Positions 10,981 through 19,362 of a stretch of 64,000 bases of DNA are shown here, piece by piece. The notes beneath the pieces are model-generated. The model made no database searches. It was not told the DNA's origin and worked only from the letters and a program-made list of their open reading frames with translations. Where the stretch lies: positions 62,001 to 126,000 of the forward strand of contig CANMFM010000001.1 in NCBI GenBank assembly GCA_947497175.1, in the 5' to 3' direction. This DNA is from an uncultured Aquimarina sp. GTDB lineage: Bacteria; Bacteroidota; Bacteroidia; Flavobacteriales; Flavobacteriaceae. Made by a program: the position numbers and the translations under genes. Within the stretch, counting starts at the first letter, position 1. The number at the start of each line of letters is the position of its first letter.

Positions 10981-12093
10981 ATGAATACCTTCAAAAACAT
11001 ATTTGATCAATACAATTGGAATGATACACTTACAAGTATTCTTTCTAAAACAGAAACTGATGTCATTCGCGCATTAAGTCATCCAAATAGAGGTCTTGAA
11101 GATTTCAAAGCACTGGTGTCTCCTGCTGCAAAACCGTTTTTAGAAGAAATGGCACAGATAAGTAGTCAGGTTACCAAAAAACGCTTCGGAAATACCATAC
11201 AGATGTATGCTCCAATGTATTTGAGTAATGAATGTCAAAACATATGTACTTATTGTGGGTTTAGCATGACGAATAAAATTCCCAGAAGAACATTGACAGA
11301 TCAAGAAATTTTGAGAGAAGTTGATTTTTTAAAATCGAAAGGATATAATCATGTTCTCTTAGTCACCGGAGAAGCTAATAAAACTGTTGGAGTCGAGTAT
11401 ATTAAAAAGGCAATTCAACTCATACGATCAAAATTTGCAAACATAACTATAGAAGTACAGCCACTAGACCAATCAGATTACGAACTCTTAAAAAAGAGTG
11501 GTCTTTATGCCGTATTGGTATATCAGGAAACCTATCACAGACAAGAGTATAAGCACCATCACCCGAAAGGAAGAAAATCAAACTTTGATTATCGATTAGA
11601 AACTCCAGATAGATTAGGTCGTGCGGGAATTCATAAAATAGGATTAGGAGCACTTTTTGGATTAGAGGATTGGCGGGCAGATAGTTTCTTTACGGCATTA
11701 CATTTACAATATTTGCAAAAGACCTACTGGAAAACAAAATACTCAATTTCTTTTCCTAGATTGAGACCACATAGTGGAGGGTTAGAGCCAAAAGTTGCTA
11801 TGACAGATTCAGATCTAGTTCAGTTGATTTGTGCTTATAGATTATTCGATGAAGATGTAGAGTTGTCTATGTCTACCCGAGAAAGCGAAGTATTTAGAGA
11901 GCATATTGTTACTTTAGGAATCACCTCGATCAGTGCAGAATCCAAAACAAATCCTGGCGGATACGTTGTTGAACCCCAATCTCTGGAACAGTTCGAAATT
12001 TCTGATGAACGACCTACTGAAGAAGTAGTGCAAATGCTAAAAAACAAAGGCTTGGATGTCGTTTGGAAAGATTGGGCTTATAATTGGCAATAA
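10981..12093 (+). CDS. thiH: 2-iminoacetate synthase ThiH (radical SAM)
   Basis: A 370-residue enzyme that cleaves tyrosine to give dehydroglycine and p-cresol for thiazole formation. The [4Fe-4S] cysteines are Cys85, Cys89 and Cys92 (NECQNICTYCGF, CX3CX2C). Further family segments are HVLLVTGEANKTVG, YQETYHRQEYKHHHPKG and SISFPRLRPHSGG. Use of ThiH rather than the oxygen-dependent ThiO fits a cluster that can work at low oxygen. It is the last thiamin gene; the usual neighbour thiF is not found after it. Confidence 0.96.
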   Translation: MNTFKNIFDQYNWNDTLTSILSKTETDVIRALSHPNRGLEDFKALVSPAAKPFLEEMAQISSQVTKKRFGNTIQMYAPMYLSNECQNICTYCGFSMTNKIPRRTLTDQEILREVDFLKSKGYNHVLLVTGEANKTVGVEYIKKAIQLIRSKFANITIEVQPLDQSDYELLKKSGLYAVLVYQETYHRQEYKHHHPKGRKSNFDYRLETPDRLGRAGIHKIGLGALFGLEDWRADSFFTALHLQYLQKTYWKTKYSISFPRLRPHSGGLEPKVAMTDSDLVQLICAYRLFDEDVELSMSTRESEVFREHIVTLGITSISAESKTNPGGYVVEPQSLEQFEISDERPTEEVVQMLKNKGLDVVWKDWAYNWQ

Positions 12094-12123
12094 ATTGTAA
12101 CTCTGCACAAGAACGTAAAGGAT

Positions 12124-12564
12124 TTAGTTGGTTACAAATATGGTATTGCCTTGTTTTACTGCTTTATACTGCAAAAGAGGTCTTCCACCTGTACCTTTAA
12201 TTTGCTGTCCTAATGAAGCAATTTCATATATATTTTCATTTCCATCACAATTTGATGAGGCCCTCGTGCCGTCAACAGTGAGATTTGAGCATGCTAGGCT
12301 GGGACTCAAATTTGGATCACTTAATTCATAAGCAAAAAATTGATCATTATTTTGATTATAGATGACAACACCTTTTATTCCTCTTCCTGCAGTACGATCT
12401 TCAAAAACACCACCAGGCACCCTAAGGTTAACATACTGAGGCAAATTAAGATTAATACTAAAATTTACATTTACTGCAGTCAAGTTGGGGTTATTTGGAT
12501 TATCATCATCGCTCTTGCATGATAAAATCAAAAGAATAGAGAGTAAAAAAAAAGCCTTTTTCAT
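12124..12564 (-). CDS. Small lipoprotein, possibly with a Rieske-like fold lacking cluster ligands
   Basis: About 146 residues when started at the ATG at 12564, which places the lipobox directly after the signal sequence (MKKAFFLLSILLILSCKSDDD). An in-frame ATG 21 bases upstream would put extra residues before the signal peptide. The mature part (LNLPQYVNLRVPG, IKGVVIYNQNNDQFFAYELSDPN) resembles Flavobacteriaceae lipoproteins usually found next to greA and a HIT hydrolase and related to Rieske domains. The expected Cys-x-His/Cys-x2-His ligands are absent; only two cysteines remain (ACSNL and SSNCDG). Convergent with thiH and divergent from greA. Confidence 0.65.
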   Translation of the reverse strand: MKKAFFLLSILLILSCKSDDDNPNNPNLTAVNVNFSINLNLPQYVNLRVPGGVFEDRTAGRGIKGVVIYNQNNDQFFAYELSDPNLSPSLACSNLTVDGTRASSNCDGNENIYEIASLGQQIKGTGGRPLLQYKAVKQGNTIFVTN

Positions 12565-12621
12565 AACATGAATATCTGTGACCAAATTACATAATTTTGT
12601 GGTCTTCCATAATTTTTTTGT

Positions 12622-12629
12622 TATCTTTG
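12622..12629 (+). promoter_or_regulatory. Candidate greA promoter
   Basis: TATCTTTG matches TAnnTTTG and is preceded by TTTG at 12596-12599, a spacing of 22 bases. The expected start of transcription lies at the beginning of the 20-bp inverted repeat described next. Confidence 0.55.
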
Positions 12630-12636
12630 GATAACT

Positions 12637-12660
12637 AATCCCATAGCTATGGGATTTTTT
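12637..12660 (+). terminator. Terminator-like hairpin in the greA leader
   Basis: A perfect inverted repeat AATCCCATAGCTATGGGATT (12637-12656) forms an 8-bp stem with an AGCT loop, and six T run from inside its end to 12660. It lies between the promoter and the greA start (12684). It may be an attenuator, a 5' stabilising hairpin, or simply the end of a short RNA. Confidence 0.5.
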
Positions 12661-12683
12661 GTATTTATATAAACGATGAAGTT

Positions 12684-13160
12684 ATGAGCAAAGTATCTTA
12701 TTACACTGCAGAGGGGCTAAAAAATTTAAGAGACGAACTAAACCAATTAAAAGATATAGAACGTCCGAAGGCTTCTCAAGCAATAGCTGAAGCAAGAGAT
12801 AAAGGAGATTTAAGTGAAAATGCAGAATACGATGCTGCAAAAGAAGCCCAGGGGCTATTAGAAATGAGGATTTCTAAACTAGAAGAAACTCTTGCAAATG
12901 CGCGTTTAATAGATGAATCTCAATTAGATACATCTAAGGTATTAATTCATTCTAAGGTAAAAATTAAAAATCAAACTAATGGTGCTGAAATGACCTATAA
13001 ATTGGTAGCACAAAGTGAAGCTGATCTTAAAACCGGAAAAATATCTGTAGATTCTCCAATTGGTAAAGGTTTATTAGGCAAAAGTGTAGGCGAAACAGCC
13101 GAAATTCAAGTTCCTAACGGAGTTATGAAATTTGATGTCGTAGAAATTACCAGAGAATAA
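12684..13160 (+). CDS. greA: Transcription elongation factor GreA
   Basis: A 158-residue protein that rescues backtracked RNA polymerase by stimulating cleavage of the nascent transcript. The N-terminal coiled coil carries the acidic tip DKGDLSENAEYDAAKEAQ, with the Asp and Glu that coordinate the catalytic magnesium. The C-terminal FKBP-like domain ends in SPIGKGLLGKSVGETAEIQVPNG. Length is normal. Followed by a strong hairpin terminator. Confidence 0.97.
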   Translation: MSKVSYYTAEGLKNLRDELNQLKDIERPKASQAIAEARDKGDLSENAEYDAAKEAQGLLEMRISKLEETLANARLIDESQLDTSKVLIHSKVKIKNQTNGAEMTYKLVAQSEADLKTGKISVDSPIGKGLLGKSVGETAEIQVPNGVMKFDVVEITRE

Positions 13161-13180
13161 AAGAGTTAATTTTTGACCAC

Positions 13181-13222
13181 ATATAAAAGCCTTTTTTGAA
13201 TTTTCAAAAAAGGCTTTTATAT
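13181..13222. terminator. Bidirectional hairpin terminator between greA and the HIT gene
   Basis: A perfect 20-bp inverted repeat (ATATAAAAGCCTTTTTTGAA and its complement) around two T, with A/T tracts on both sides of the GCC/GGC core. Confidence 0.8.
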
Positions 13223-13286
13223 GGTTTTCACTTACAGATAAATAGAGTATATTTCGAATTCGTAAACCGACTAAAAAATTAACATA

Positions 13287-13676
13287 ATGCCTACCCTGTT
13301 CACTAAAATTATTACTGGTGAAATCCCATCTTATAAAATAGCCGAAGATGAGAATTTCTATGCTTTTTTAGATATTAATCCTAATGCAAAAGGGCATACC
13401 CTTTGTATTCCTAAAAAGGAAGAGGATAAAATATTTGATTTGGATGAAGATACCTACGTAGCTTTGATGAAGTTTTCCCGTAAAGTTGCAAAAGCTTTAG
13501 AAAAAACTGTTTCTTGTAAGCGGGTAGGGATTGCGGTAGTAGGTCTCGAAGTTCCTCATGTACACGTGCATCTGATTCCGTTGAATACTATGAGCGAAAT
13601 GACTTTTCAGCATAAAATTTCGATGTCCAAGGAAGAATTTGAAGATTTGGCATCTAAGATTCGAGCGAATTTATAG
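13287..13676 (+). CDS. HIT family hydrolase
   Basis: A 129-residue histidine-triad protein. The catalytic motif is HVHVHLIP near residue 92, and the N-terminus has TKIITGEIPSYKIAEDE and AFLDINPNAKGHTLCIPKK, typical of the HINT-like branch that hydrolyses nucleoside phosphoramidates and adenylated substrates. It is three bases upstream of the thioesterase gene and likely transcribed with it. The physiological substrate cannot be told from sequence. Confidence 0.92.
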   Translation: MPTLFTKIITGEIPSYKIAEDENFYAFLDINPNAKGHTLCIPKKEEDKIFDLDEDTYVALMKFSRKVAKALEKTVSCKRVGIAVVGLEVPHVHVHLIPLNTMSEMTFQHKISMSKEEFEDLASKIRANL

Positions 13677-13679
13677 GGT

Positions 13680-14093
13680 ATGGAAGATTCAGATTTTAAG
13701 TTATCCCTAAAGCTCCGGATTGACTGGAGTGAGATGGATACCTATCAGCATGTTAATAATATAAATTTTATGAAATACATGCAGAGTGCCCGAGTACAGT
13801 TCTGGGAAGTTACAGGATTGGCAAAATTGTATGCCGAAACTAAAAAAGGACCAATGCTGGTTTCTACTAAATGCGACTTCAAACATCCCTTATTTTTCCC
13901 GGGTAACGTCCTGATCAAAACTAAGGTGGCTTATATAAAAAACTCTAGTTTTGGATTATATCACAGATTGTATAATGATGAGGGTACCCTTTGCGCAGAA
14001 GGTCATGATGTTGCAGTTTGCTTTGACTTCAATATTGACAAAACCTTTAAGATCACAGATAGTTTACGCCAGGTTATGTCACAATATTACTAA
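13680..14093 (+). CDS. Hotdog-fold acyl-CoA thioesterase (4HBT family)
   Basis: A 137-residue single hotdog domain. The motif LRIDWSEMDTYQHVNNINFMKYMQSAR corresponds to the 4-hydroxybenzoyl-CoA thioesterase signature, with the aspartate/glutamate followed by HVNN. Family members hydrolyse cytosolic acyl-CoA esters. The gene follows the HIT gene by three bases, and its stop overlaps the stop of the convergent zinc-ribbon protein by 4 bp. Substrate is not predictable here. Confidence 0.88.
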   Translation: MEDSDFKLSLKLRIDWSEMDTYQHVNNINFMKYMQSARVQFWEVTGLAKLYAETKKGPMLVSTKCDFKHPLFFPGNVLIKTKVAYIKNSSFGLYHRLYNDEGTLCAEGHDVAVCFDFNIDKTFKITDSLRQVMSQYY

Positions 14094-14455
14094 GCATGTA
14101 ATCCTATAAGATCGGGGTGATTCAAATACAGATATCCAGCACCCGCAACCAATACTAATACAAGAAACAGAAAATAAAACAATTTGGTAAATCGAATCGA
14201 AGATGGTATAGATGTTATCGTTTTTTTGTGATATTCATACACCCTTTCTATATCTTGAGTCCATTGTCCGGGATAAATTTGATTCTCGCAGGTGTTACAA
14301 TTAATACTTTCGATTACATTTCCTTTAGTTTTGACCAAAAGCTTTGATCTTTGTTTCTTCTGCTTAAAAGAAAGAATCATACCATTAGTAGAATAACATT
14401 CTGGGCAATTGTTGTTTAATGCTGCTTCCTTTAAGATAATATATTCAGTTTTCAC
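14090..14455 (-). CDS. Membrane-anchored protein with a four-cysteine zinc-ribbon-like head
   Basis: A 121-residue protein not assigned to a named family. Two Cys-x2-Cys pairs (Cys17/Cys20 in NNCPECYS and Cys53/Cys56 in INCNTCEN) could bind one zinc ion. A single membrane segment lies near the C-terminus (about 90-110, FYFLFLVLVLVAGAGYLYL), so the head faces the cytoplasm if the protein is tail-anchored. It lies downstream of the histidine kinase gene on the same strand with a 45-base gap counted to its stop, and it may be the first gene after it in a shared transcript. Confidence 0.7.
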   Translation of the reverse strand: MKTEYIILKEAALNNNCPECYSTNGMILSFKQKKQRSKLLVKTKGNVIESINCNTCENQIYPGQWTQDIERVYEYHKKTITSIPSSIRFTKLFYFLFLVLVLVAGAGYLYLNHPDLIGLHA

Positions 14456-14500
14456 TTTTTAAGATTTGATATCTACTATAACGCATCGAAAAAAATATTG

Positions 14501-15688
14501 TTATACGTTGACACCAGATTTACGAAATGTAATTTGAAATGTAGTGCCTTTATCAATTTCTGATCGTAATACTTTAATTTTTCCCAAATGATATTCTTCA
14601 ATAATTCTTTTGGCCAGAGACAAGCCAAGCCCCCAACCTCGACTTTTAGAAGTATAACCCGGTTCGAAGATTTTTGTAAACCTACTTTTAGGAATCCCTT
14701 TTCCTGTATCTTTAATTCTTATAAATACTCGTTTAGCATCGTCTACAAGATCAATTTTGAGGTCTCCTTTTCCGCGCATAGCATCAATTGCATTTTTCAC
14801 AAGATTTTCTATAGTCCAGCTATAAAGTTGCGGATTGATAGATACATAAATTGGTTTTTCTGGTAAATCAAGAGAAAAATTGATCAGTTTAGAACTTCTA
14901 GATTGAAGATATCTGTAGGCATTTCTTGTTTCCTCAACAATATCGACCTCTTCAAGATTAGGGATAGATCCAATTTTAGAAAAACGCTCAGTGATTACTT
15001 TTAATCTTTCAATATCTTTTTCTATTTCGGTAATGTACTCGGGATTTACATTTTCGGCTTTTAAAATTTCGTTCCATCCTACTAATGAGGATAAAGGAGT
15101 TCCGATTTGATGGGCAGTTTCTTTGGCCATACCGGCCCAGAGTTTATTTTGTTCACTAGCTTTTGAGGTGGTAAAGAAGAAGTAAATTACTCCGATTAAT
15201 AAAAAGATAAGCAATGCGATGGCTATAGGATAATACTTTAGTTTATTTAGAATATCTGAATTTCCATAATAAATATATTGAAATGTATCCCTTAAATCTA
15301 ATTCAATAGGTTTGTTTTCAGATTTTAATTTGCTAAGATATGATTTTAGCTTTTCTTCATTACTGATGAGGCTTTCTGACAGGTTTTGAAAATAGCTGGA
15401 GTCGGGCTTTCCATTAGAATCACGGATAAAATCACCTTTAGAATCTGTAATAATAATAGGGATCGATCTGTTCGTTGAGCCAATGATGATTGAAAGTTCC
15501 AGGTAATCATCGGATTGCTCACTGTTTAGTGCCTTTTGTGATTGTGCCCATATTTCAATTTTTGTACGTTCATCATCCTTTAATCTTTGTAAAAACAGTG
15601 AAGTGTTCCAAAGGGCAAGAACAGTGATCACTATAACAGCTAAAACAATGAAATAGCTGGGAAAATTACGCTCATCAGAAAAATTCAT
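14501..15688 (-). CDS. Membrane sensor histidine kinase
   Basis: A 395-residue protein with membrane segments at about 11-33 and 153-173 enclosing a ~120-residue periplasmic sensor. The phospho-acceptor is His193 in KETAHQIGTPLSSLVGW, a variant H-box typical of a Bacteroidota group. The ATPase domain has ENLVKNAIDAMRGKG, IKDTGKGIPKSR and GWGLGLSLAKRII. There is no HAMP domain and no receiver. No response regulator gene is adjacent, so it is an orphan kinase. Confidence 0.92.
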   Translation of the reverse strand: MNFSDERNFPSYFIVLAVIVITVLALWNTSLFLQRLKDDERTKIEIWAQSQKALNSEQSDDYLELSIIIGSTNRSIPIIITDSKGDFIRDSNGKPDSSYFQNLSESLISNEEKLKSYLSKLKSENKPIELDLRDTFQYIYYGNSDILNKLKYYPIAIALLIFLLIGVIYFFFTTSKASEQNKLWAGMAKETAHQIGTPLSSLVGWNEILKAENVNPEYITEIEKDIERLKVITERFSKIGSIPNLEEVDIVEETRNAYRYLQSRSSKLINFSLDLPEKPIYVSINPQLYSWTIENLVKNAIDAMRGKGDLKIDLVDDAKRVFIRIKDTGKGIPKSRFTKIFEPGYTSKSRGWGLGLSLAKRIIEEYHLGKIKVLRSEIDKGTTFQITFRKSGVNV

Positions 15689-15798
15689 ACAAATTTGTTA
15701 ACCAAATCCTAAATATAAACGTTTTAAACCAATTTTATTGTTTAGAAAATAGATTACTAAATCAAATTCTAACTAGGATTATGAGACAAAAGTTTAGT

Positions 15799-15806
15799 TA
15801 TCTTTG
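15799..15806 (+). promoter_or_regulatory. Candidate -7 box for the flavin reductase-like gene
   Basis: TATCTTTG, 19 bases before the ATG at 15825. Its position overlaps the only earlier in-frame start codon (TTG at 15804), which argues for the ATG as the true start. Confidence 0.55.
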
Positions 15807-15824
15807 TTTTATATAAAACGAATT

Positions 15825-16697
15825 ATGATTACAATTGATCCTTCAGCGGTTTCTACAGGTAAATTACATGGTTTAATGCTTGGTGCGATTGGGCCGAGAC
15901 CTATCGCTTTTGCCAGTACCACAGATATAAATGGAACCCCTAATTTATCACCATTTAGTTTTTTTAATGTTTTTAGTGCAAACCCTCCAATTTTAATATT
16001 TTCTCCTGCTCGTCGGGTGAGAGATAATACGACTAAACACACACTTGAAAACGCTCAAGCAACCAAAGAAGTGGTGATTAATATTGTAAATTACGATATT
16101 GTACAACAAATGTCCCTTTCGAGCACAGAATATCCTGAAGGTGTTAATGAATTTGTGAAAGCTGGGCTCACTATGGTGTCTTCAGAAAAAGTGAAAGCAT
16201 ATCGTGTTGGAGAATCACCCGTACAATTTGAGTGTAAAGTAAATGATATTGTACCTATGGGAGACAAAGGTGGTGCAGGAAATCTCATCATCTGTGAAGT
16301 AGTATTGATGCATATCCATGAAAATATTATGGATGAAAATAATAGGATTGATCAGCATAAAATAGATCAGGTAGCTCGAATGGGTGGAAATTGGTATACC
16401 CGGGCTAATAAAGGAATGTTTGAGGTTCCTAAACCATTGAGCACAATGGGTATTGGTATAGATGTATTGCCCGAAAAAATAAAGAATAGCACCGTTTTTA
16501 CCGGAAATGATTTAGGAAAATTGGCAAATGTAGAAAGAATACCCGAAAATAATGAGGCTTTGGCGTTTGTTAATAAACATAATGATATTAAGGATAAAAT
16601 TCAGCAGGCTAACCAAATAGAAATTCATAAATTTGCAAAGCAATATCTGGATCAGGATGATGTAGATACTGCATGGAGTATATTAGCAGCAAAATAA
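15825..16697 (+). CDS. Flavin reductase-like FMN-binding split-barrel protein
   Basis: A 290-residue protein of the flavin reductase-like (DIM6/NTAB) family. The N-terminal split barrel has IGPRPIAFASTTD, LSPFSFFNVFSANPPILIFSP and a conserved R-x-N-TKHT segment, typical of FMN binding. A C-terminal extension of ~90 residues (from about residue 200, after RMGGNWYTRA) carries no recognised domain. The substrate is unknown. It is followed after 12 bases by the DUF3127 gene and is probably co-transcribed with it. Confidence 0.85.
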   Translation: MITIDPSAVSTGKLHGLMLGAIGPRPIAFASTTDINGTPNLSPFSFFNVFSANPPILIFSPARRVRDNTTKHTLENAQATKEVVINIVNYDIVQQMSLSSTEYPEGVNEFVKAGLTMVSSEKVKAYRVGESPVQFECKVNDIVPMGDKGGAGNLIICEVVLMHIHENIMDENNRIDQHKIDQVARMGGNWYTRANKGMFEVPKPLSTMGIGIDVLPEKIKNSTVFTGNDLGKLANVERIPENNEALAFVNKHNDIKDKIQQANQIEIHKFAKQYLDQDDVDTAWSILAAK

Positions 16698-16709
16698 TTA
16701 GACAATACG

Positions 16710-17090
16710 ATGGAAGTACAAGGTAAAGTAAAGATGATCGGTGAGACACAGACTTTTGGAAGCAATGGTTTTAGAAAGAGAGAAATTGTAGTCACTACAG
16801 AAGAACAATATCCACAGCATATTATGGTAGAGTTCATTCAGGATAAATGTGATCTATTAAACACCTTTCAGGTAGGACAAGACGTAAAAATTAGTATTAA
16901 TTTAAGAGGGCGTGAGTGGGTAAATCCACAAGGCGAGACAAAATATTTTAACTCAATTCAGGGATGGAGAATAGAAAGTTTACAACCTGCTTCTGCAGGA
17001 GCTTCTACTCCCCCGGCAACACCACCAGCAGATGCTTTTGAGCCTGCAACCGATTTTTCTGAAGAAGAACATGATGATTTGCCATTTTAA
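16710..17090 (+). CDS. DUF3127 protein with an SSB-like acidic C-terminus
   Basis: A 126-residue protein: an OB-fold-like N-terminal domain (MEVQGKVKMIGETQTFG, FRKREIVVTTEEQYPQHIMVE, VKISINLRGREW) followed by a Pro/Ala-rich linker and an acidic tail ending in DDLPF. This tail is very like the DDIPF end by which single-stranded DNA-binding protein recruits partner proteins. Family members are common in Bacteroidota, but their role is unproven. Single-strand nucleic acid binding is inference from the architecture. Confidence 0.85.
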   Translation: MEVQGKVKMIGETQTFGSNGFRKREIVVTTEEQYPQHIMVEFIQDKCDLLNTFQVGQDVKISINLRGREWVNPQGETKYFNSIQGWRIESLQPASAGASTPPATPPADAFEPATDFSEEEHDDLPF

Positions 17091-17117
17091 GCAAATTCTA
17101 ATCATAGAGACTACACC

Positions 17118-17148
17118 AGACTGTAATACTGAGCGAGTCGAAGTGTAA
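17118..17148. repeat. Dispersed intergenic repeat, partial copy
   Basis: CTGTAATACTGAGCGAGTCGAAGTGT matches the core of the palindromic repeats at 5725-5796 and 31918-31957 and is placed between DUF3127 and its terminator. Confidence 0.4.
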
Positions 17149-17154
17149 AAAGCA

Positions 17155-17184
17155 AAAAGTCCGATATTAAACTATCGGACTTTT
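17155..17184. terminator. Terminator after DUF3127
   Basis: A 12-bp stem AAAAGTCCGATA/TATCGGACTTTT around a six-base loop, ending in TTTT. Confidence 0.8.
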
Positions 17185-17339
17185 CATATTGTGGTTTTAG
17201 ATTAACCTTTTAATAAAACTCAAAAAAGCAATGATGAACAAAATTTATCTTAAAAGGTTTTAACAAATATTGTGATTTTTTTGGTCAATTCAAACAACTG
17301 ATTGATATTTAACGTTGTAGAAATTATATTAACCCTATT

Positions 17340-17978
17340 TTGTTTATTCTTACTGATTCCATACAATTCCCCGATGTTACCTATGCTGATAGAGATGGAT
17401 TACTAGCAATAGGTGGAGATTTGTCTCAAGAAAGACTCATGAAAGCGTACTACAATGGTATTTTTCCCTGGTATAATGAAGGAGAAGTAATTTTATGGTT
17501 TAGCCCAGATCCTAGAATGGTATTGTTTCCATCAGAGTTGTATATAAGTAAAAGTATGAAACAACTTCTTCGGAAAAATAAATTTGATGTAACTTTTAAT
17601 CGGGATTTTTCAAGTGTTATAGATAATTGTGCTGCGATTAAGAGAGCAGCACAAGATGGGACTTGGATTACTGATGATATGCAGGATGCCTATAAGAATT
17701 TACATAAATTGGGGTATGCCATATCTGTTGAGGTTTGGGAAAATTCAATTTTGGTAGGAGGTTTATATGGAGTATACTTGGCAGATAAAAAAGTATTTTG
17801 CGGAGAGAGTATGTTTTCGAAAGTGAGCAATGCATCCAAATATGGTTTTATTAAATTGGTAGAACAACTAAAAGAAAAAGGAGTTAGGCTTATTGATTGC
17901 CAAGTGTATACAGAGCATTTGGCTAGTCTGGGCGCCAAAGAAATACCGAGAGCAGCATTTTTAGAGTTTTTAAAATAA
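17340..17978 (+). CDS. aat: Leucyl/phenylalanyl-tRNA-protein transferase Aat
   Basis: A 212-residue enzyme that adds Leu or Phe to N-terminal Arg/Lys of proteins, marking them for ClpAP degradation by the N-end rule. Family blocks: DRDGLLAIGGDLSQERLMKAYYNGIFPWY, WFSPDPRMVLFPSEL, GTWITDDMQDAYKNLHKLGYAISVEVW, GGLYGVYLADKKVFCGESMFS, IDCQVYTEHLASLGA. No ATG fits the N-terminus; the TTG at 17340 gives the family's usual beginning. Confidence 0.94.
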   Translation: MFILTDSIQFPDVTYADRDGLLAIGGDLSQERLMKAYYNGIFPWYNEGEVILWFSPDPRMVLFPSELYISKSMKQLLRKNKFDVTFNRDFSSVIDNCAAIKRAAQDGTWITDDMQDAYKNLHKLGYAISVEVWENSILVGGLYGVYLADKKVFCGESMFSKVSNASKYGFIKLVEQLKEKGVRLIDCQVYTEHLASLGAKEIPRAAFLEFLK

Positions 17979-18018
17979 ATAACATACACCTGATGTAGTG
18001 TAATCAAATATATCTTAC

Positions 18019-18676
18019 ATGATCATTCATAATCTGGAGTCAGAACATTCACTGTTAAATCAATTCGTACTTGAACTTAGGGATATCGAGATACAGAAAG
18101 ATACCATGCGATTTAGAAAAAATATTGAGCGAATTGGTGAAATTTTAAGCTACGAAATAAGTAAAACATTACAGTATGAAACCAAATTGGTACAAACTCC
18201 TTTAGGAACCAAAAAGATGATGGTTCCAGAAGAAGATCTTGTTTTATGCTCTATTTTACGTGCAGGTTTACCGTTGCACCAGGGAATTTTAAATTATTTC
18301 GATAAAGCCGAAAATGCATTTATCTCGGCATATAGAGATCACAAAAATGATGATGACGATTTTGAAGTTGTTGTAAATTATTTAGCCGCTCCATCAATAC
18401 AAGACAAAATTTTGATCTTAGCTGATCCGATGCTTGCTACGGGCGCAACTTTGGAGAATACGTATAAATAACGCAATGAAACAGCATGGTGCTCCAAAAC
18501 AAATACATATTGTATCGGTTATAGGTTCAAAACAAGGTGTGGGATATGCAAAAGAAGTATTTCCTGAAAATACTCATCTTTGGATTGCTGCCATTGATGA
18601 GGAGTTAAGTAATCGTGGTTATATTATACCTGGTTTGGGAGATGCCGGAGACTTGTCTTATGGCATAAAATTATAG
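18019..18676 (+). pseudogene. upp: Uracil phosphoribosyltransferase gene broken by a 4-bp tandem duplication
   Basis: Codons 1-150 (18019-18471) encode the UPRT N-terminus up to the PRPP loop (LILADPMLATGATLENTY) and then stop early. The remainder continues in another frame from 18470 to 18676 (NAMKQHGAPKQIHIVSVIG, then GYIIPGLGDAGDLSYGIKL, the uracil-binding end). At the junction the sequence ATAA occurs twice in tandem (18464-18467 and 18468-18471); removing one copy restores TAT-AAC and a continuous protein whose spacing matches the family exactly (TG, seven residues, Y-x-A). All conserved regions are otherwise intact, so the break is recent or a sequencing error. If real, uracil salvage through UPRT is lost. 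Confidence 0.9.
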
Positions 18677-18679
18677 AAA

Positions 18680-19243
18680 TTAAACTTGATTATATCTAAA
18701 ACACTCAGTGATGTGATCATTTACCATTCCTATTGCTTGCATAAAGGCATAGATTACTGTCGACCCGACAAACTTGAATCCACGCTTTTTTAAATCTTTG
18801 CTAATGCAATCTGACATTTCTGTTGTTGCCGGACAATCCTTATGATGTTTCCAGTTGTTTTTGATGGGTTTTCCATCTACAAAATTCCAAATATAGGTGT
18901 CAAAACTGCCAAATTCTTCTTGAATCTTCATGAAGTTTTGAGCATTCGTTATTGCTGAGTTTACTTTTAGTTTATTGCGAATAATTCCGGCATTTTGAAG
19001 CAATTCTTCTTTTTTTGCCTCTGTATATGTTGCGATTATTCTATAATCAAAATTATCAAACGCACGTCTAAAATTTTCTCGTTTCCTTAGAATTGTGATC
19101 CAACTCAACCCCGCCTGAAAGGTTTCTAAAACAAGAAATTCAAATAAAAGTTGTTCATCATGTAAAGGTGTTCCCCATTCGGTATCATGATAGTTCTCAT
19201 ATAAAGCGTCGCCAACACACCACCCGCATCTGATTTTTGTCAT
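18680..19243 (-). CDS. tag: DNA-3-methyladenine glycosylase I
   Basis: About 187 residues from the ATG at 19243 (MTKIRCGWCVGDALYENYHDTEWG), which matches the family N-terminus; an upstream in-frame ATG would add 16 residues unlike the family. The enzyme removes 3-methyladenine from DNA in base-excision repair. Family features: the zinc ligands in the N-terminal CGWC and ENYHDTEWG and the C-terminal NDHITECFRY, and LVLETFQAGLSWITILRKRENFR. It converges on upp with a three-base gap. Confidence 0.94.
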   Translation of the reverse strand: MTKIRCGWCVGDALYENYHDTEWGTPLHDEQLLFEFLVLETFQAGLSWITILRKRENFRRAFDNFDYRIIATYTEAKKEELLQNAGIIRNKLKVNSAITNAQNFMKIQEEFGSFDTYIWNFVDGKPIKNNWKHHKDCPATTEMSDCISKDLKKRGFKFVGSTVIYAFMQAIGMVNDHITECFRYNQV

Positions 19244-19362
19244 AGTTCGAGTTTTACGATATAAATATATTACATTCGTCTGTTTTATCATGTTATTCTC
19301 AGATAAATACAGAGATTCGTAAGTTTTAAAAATAATTAACGTCTTATATCATCATAACATCT

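Noticed and set aside
12124..12564. Functional Rieske iron-sulfur protein
   Set aside because: The Cys/His ligand pairs needed for the cluster are missing.
18434..18676. Separate 80-residue protein starting inside upp
   Set aside because: It is the out-of-frame continuation of upp after the 4-bp duplication, not an independent gene.
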